From positions 1 to 64,000 of the forward strand of contig NZ_AZFK01000005.1 in assembly GCF_001435775.1 (NCBI RefSeq): DNA of 64,000 nucleotides, given 5' to 3'. A program made the translations under genes and the position numbers. Shown piece after piece: positions 61,389 to 64,000 of the stretch (position 1 is the stretch's first letter; the number at the start of each line of letters is the position of its first letter). The DNA is from Limosilactobacillus ingluviei DSM 15946. GTDB lineage: Bacteria > Bacillota > Bacilli > Lactobacillales > Lactobacillaceae. A model generated the notes under the pieces. That model was not told where the DNA came from, searched no databases, and saw nothing but the letters and a program-made list of their open reading frames with translations.

Positions 61389-62645
61389 ATGGTTAGGAAC
61401 ACCAGTCGTCGGGAAGATCTGCACCTGGCCGTGCTAACGGTTGGGTTAGGACTAATCGTGGGAAGTTCATCGCTTTTATTAGGGCTCTTATTGGACCACG
61501 TTGAACACTTATTTTTGGGCTTCATTGAAAACAACCAGGTCCCCGTTGCGATCCATACCCCACCAGTCCAACGCTTCCTCGCACTAGTGCTTGGTGGAAT
61601 TATTAGCGCTTTGAGTTGGTACTGGCTACAACGCAACTGGCGCCCCGTCGGCATCAATGCCGCCATGCAGGGCACCCGGATGCCGGTTGGCCGAACGATC
61701 GGGCATGTCGTCACCCAAATCTTTTACGTCAGTACCGGAGGGTCGATCGGGCGTGAATTAGCACCGCGGCAAGCCGGGGCAATGATTGCCGACAATTTAA
61801 GTCGGTGGAGCCAGCAACACGGTTGGCAAATCACGCCGGAAGACCGCCGCCTGTTGATTGCAGCGGCAGCCGGGGCTGGGTTTGCCGGCGTTTATATCTC
61901 GCCTTTAACGGGAACCATGTTTTGTCTGGAACTGCTATACAAAAAAATCACCCCGCGCTCCGTGGCCGTCAGTGTTACCATGTCGGCCATTGCCACTATG
62001 GTGGGCGCATTAACGAAGGGCTTTGTCCCGTACTATCTGACTGGCAACCATCACTATGCTTTGACCATCATCCCGCTCGCGATAATCTTAGGGGTGGTTA
62101 ACGGTGCCCTCGGCGCGGGGTTTAAGGCAATCATTAACCGGGCCAGTCAGCACCGGGCTTATGGCCGGCAATTGCTGTGGCAGTTCCCACTTGTTGCAGC
62201 CTTGACCGGCTTAATTGCCATGTTCTTTCCAGCGGTTTGTGGTAATGGCCGGGGCCTGGCCCAATTAGCCATGAATACCCATCCCGCGACCTTGCTGGCC
62301 ATCAGCTGGCTTGGCTTCGGTTTCTTGGCGAAAGCCAGCGCAACGCTATTAACCATTAAGGGGGGCGGTTACGGTGGTACTTTAACCCCCTCAATTGCCT
62401 TGGGGGCGTGCAGCGGCTTAATGATCGGCGCCTTATACGTTCCCCTGGTCAGTGGTGTAACTTTAAGCCAAACGGCCGTCCTCGGGGCCGCCGGACTGTT
62501 GGCCGCATCGCAAAGTGCTCCATTAATGGCCTTATTCATGATTTACGAAGTTTGTCATATGAACCATACGGCCTTGCTGCCTTTGGCCTTAGTGGTTGCG
62601 ATTGCCACTTGGACCGCGCAACAATTTCAAAAACAAAAAGATTAA
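61389..62645 (+). CDS. ClC-type chloride channel family protein
   Basis: 418 residues from ATG 61389, with GAGG 8 bases upstream. Many membrane helices; STGGSIGRELAPRQ and GGGYGGTLTPSIALGAC are the ClC selectivity-filter motifs, changed from the common GREGP and GxFxP forms. The gating Glu is present in GRE. Probably a Cl-/H+ exchanger or fluoride-type relative. Confidence 0.85.
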   Translation: MVRNTSRREDLHLAVLTVGLGLIVGSSSLLLGLLLDHVEHLFLGFIENNQVPVAIHTPPVQRFLALVLGGIISALSWYWLQRNWRPVGINAAMQGTRMPVGRTIGHVVTQIFYVSTGGSIGRELAPRQAGAMIADNLSRWSQQHGWQITPEDRRLLIAAAAGAGFAGVYISPLTGTMFCLELLYKKITPRSVAVSVTMSAIATMVGALTKGFVPYYLTGNHHYALTIIPLAIILGVVNGALGAGFKAIINRASQHRAYGRQLLWQFPLVAALTGLIAMFFPAVCGNGRGLAQLAMNTHPATLLAISWLGFGFLAKASATLLTIKGGGYGGTLTPSIALGACSGLMIGALYVPLVSGVTLSQTAVLGAAGLLAASQSAPLMALFMIYEVCHMNHTALLPLALVVAIATWTAQQFQKQKD

Positions 62646-62651
62646 ACAAAA

Positions 62652-62701
62652 CCGCGCGTTTGTTAGGCTTTGCTCCCCAACAAACGCGCGGCTTTCTTTT
62701 A
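62652..62701. terminator. Terminator between clc and lplA
   Basis: 13-bp stem CCGCGCGTTTGTT / AACAAACGCGCGG (62652-62664, 62679-62691), followed by CTTTCTTTT on the plus strand and TTTTGTTT on the minus. Confidence 0.85.
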
Positions 62702-62717
62702 TAATCAAGGCAACGTT

Positions 62718-63746
62718 TTACAGCATCCGCATTATCAAAGCGGTTAAGTCATCAACACTGACTGAACTTAAATTACGTTCAATATCGACCGTTGACAATG
62801 CCGCCCTGATGGCTTCGGCGTGGTATTCAACTCCCTGTAAGGCCGCTTCAATCACGGCCGGGTTGCCGGTGGTTAAAAAGTCCCCAAACAGCTTAATTTC
62901 ACTGATGTGGCGGTCAACCACATTGAAATTGAAGGCCACCGTCCCAATCGGAAAATGATGGGAAACATAGTGCTCATAACCCGGATTTTGCCCAAAGTTC
63001 CATTCATCAGTAGCAAACCGACTGGCTTGCCGAGCGTCAATTACCGCCCAATCAGCTTCCGTAAGGTGATAGGTCGGAATGTCAGCCAATTTTTCAACCC
63101 CAAACATGTGACAAAGCAAGTAATTCTTAAAATCCTCGCTGGTCCAAGCTTGGTACTTGGCCGGCAAATGCGGCTTGACGTTCGTAATCCGGGCGTCAAC
63201 CGATTTAATCCCCTTGGATTCTAATTTACCAATATCGGGCGTCAAAACCGTGCGGGCCACAGTTTCATCCAAATCAAACATAATCGTGCCACCGGCGGCA
63301 TAGGCATTATTGGCTTTAACCATGGCCATCCCTGAAAATTTTTTACCGTCAATAGCCATATCATTGCGCCCACGTACTTCAGCGCCGGCCACTCCCAAAT
63401 CGTGCAAGGCCGTCACAATCGGCGCGCCAATTTTTTGAAAATCCCGAAAATCAGTGGTGTCTCCCACCACAATGTTTTCAAAGACAATATTGCCCCGGTC
63501 ATGATAAACCGCCCCGCCGCCGCTGGTCCGGCGCACCAACTGGATATCATGCTGTTTTAGATACGGCAGGTTAACTTCGGCATAGGCATTTTGGTGCCGC
63601 CCGATAATGACCGCCGGATCGTTAATGTAGCAGATCAAGCCATGCCCCTCCAACCGCAAATCGTTAATCAAGTATGCATCTAAAGATTGATTGATCATGG
63701 CATTATAAACGGGTTTGCCATGCCGACTGGTGTCAATTAAGAACAA
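62718..63746 (-). CDS. lplA: Lipoate-protein ligase
   Basis: 342 residues from a TTG start (MFLIDTSRHGKPVYN) with AGGAAGGAAG upstream. VIIGRHQNAYAEVN, the lipoate-binding VRRTSGGGAVYHDRGNIVF and GRNDMAIDGKKFSG with catalytic Lys are seen; a C-terminal accessory domain (about 250-340) is present. Attaches lipoate to dehydrogenase subunits. Confidence 0.95.
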   Translation of the reverse strand: MFLIDTSRHGKPVYNAMINQSLDAYLINDLRLEGHGLICYINDPAVIIGRHQNAYAEVNLPYLKQHDIQLVRRTSGGGAVYHDRGNIVFENIVVGDTTDFRDFQKIGAPIVTALHDLGVAGAEVRGRNDMAIDGKKFSGMAMVKANNAYAAGGTIMFDLDETVARTVLTPDIGKLESKGIKSVDARITNVKPHLPAKYQAWTSEDFKNYLLCHMFGVEKLADIPTYHLTEADWAVIDARQASRFATDEWNFGQNPGYEHYVSHHFPIGTVAFNFNVVDRHISEIKLFGDFLTTGNPAVIEAALQGVEYHAEAIRAALSTVDIERNLSSVSVDDLTALIMRML

Positions 63747-63895
63747 ACTGGCTGCTTCCTTCCTCTTTTAAAATTCAAAAAAGATCTTCTTTTTACCGAG
63801 AATTTAAAGCACTCCCTTTTATCTTAGTCCTTTCATTAGCCCCTGCCAACGAAAAGTTGGTAAAGCGACTGACTTTTTCACCATAACGATAACCT

Positions 63896-63939
63896 AACAA
63901 AAGAACCGCTAAATACTGACTTAACAGCATCTAGCGGTT
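63896..63939 (-). terminator. Terminator after the tRNA gene
   Basis: AACCGCTA / TAGCGGTT stem (63904-63911, 63932-63939) and TTTTGTT on the minus strand. Confidence 0.7.
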
Positions 63940-63955
63940 TTAAAACTTAAAAATA

Positions 63956-64000
63956 AGGAGAGTACAGGATTTGAACCTGCGCGCCCATTCAACATGGGTT
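63956..64000 (-). tRNA. 3' part of a class II tRNA, probably tRNA-Ser
   Basis: On the minus strand the end reads CCCAT-GTTGA-ATGGG (a long variable arm), CGC, the T arm GCAGG-TTCAAAT-CCTGT and the acceptor strand ACTCTCC. The 5' half is outside the window. A long variable arm limits it to Ser, Leu or Tyr; the acceptor strand fits Ser best. CCA is not encoded. Confidence 0.7.

Overview
The window is a Lactobacillaceae chromosome fragment carrying most of a temperate siphophage. The host assignment rests on PolC-type DNA polymerase, the mevalonate enzyme MvaS, a D-lactate dehydrogenase, a PTS sucrose system, small Firmicutes proteins (YneF, YnzC), an rpsB leader and a LexA/SOS box of the Gram-positive type. 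I do not name the genus.

Positions 1 to about 36480 are the prophage; its far end lies left of the window. Late genes run leftward on the minus strand: small and large terminase, portal, minor head protein, scaffold, capsid, head-tail connectors, major tail protein, tail chaperones joined by a -1 frameshift, tape measure, Dit, a tail lysin with transglycosylase and M23 domains, a BppU/pectin-lyase-fold spike and a holin-like protein. Early genes (21.5-31.0 kb, minus) encode an ArpU-type late regulator, a VRR-NUC nuclease, primase-helicase, DUF669 protein, SF2 helicase, a Sak4-like ATPase, Gp157 and a Cro-like repressor, with several tiny genes between them. The lysogeny module (31.2-36.4 kb, plus) holds CI-like repressor, ImmA-like protein, accessory genes and tyrosine integrase, and ends against polC.

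Two accessory cargoes look like phage-defence systems. One is an AT-rich, translationally coupled pair between the ArpU gene and terS (19087-20735): a DUF4868/KwaB-like protein and a KwaA-like membrane protein, in reversed Kiwa order and with a terminator on each side. The other is an AbiD/F-like HEPN protein (34040-35041) preceded by its own promoter and a structured RNA whose terminator hairpin contains the toxin's ribosome-binding site. A lipoprotein with a broken 3' duplicate and an IS30 scar lie nearby.

From 36.5 kb the chromosome carries the conserved rpsB-tsf-pyrH-frr // uppS-cdsA-rseP-proS-polC series on the minus strand, interrupted between frr and uppS by a divergent sucrose locus (hydrolase, PTS EIIBCA), a choloylglycine-hydrolase-family enzyme and a DUF1801 protein. 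Upstream follow ldhD, a GIY-YIG protein, a TrmN6-like methyltransferase, plsC, yneF, ynzC, lexA, mvaS, a gshA-like gene, a ClC channel, a lipoate ligase and the 3' part of a tRNA. No stretch longer than 300 bases lacks a gene; the largest gap, 23724-24013, looks like a phage replication origin.
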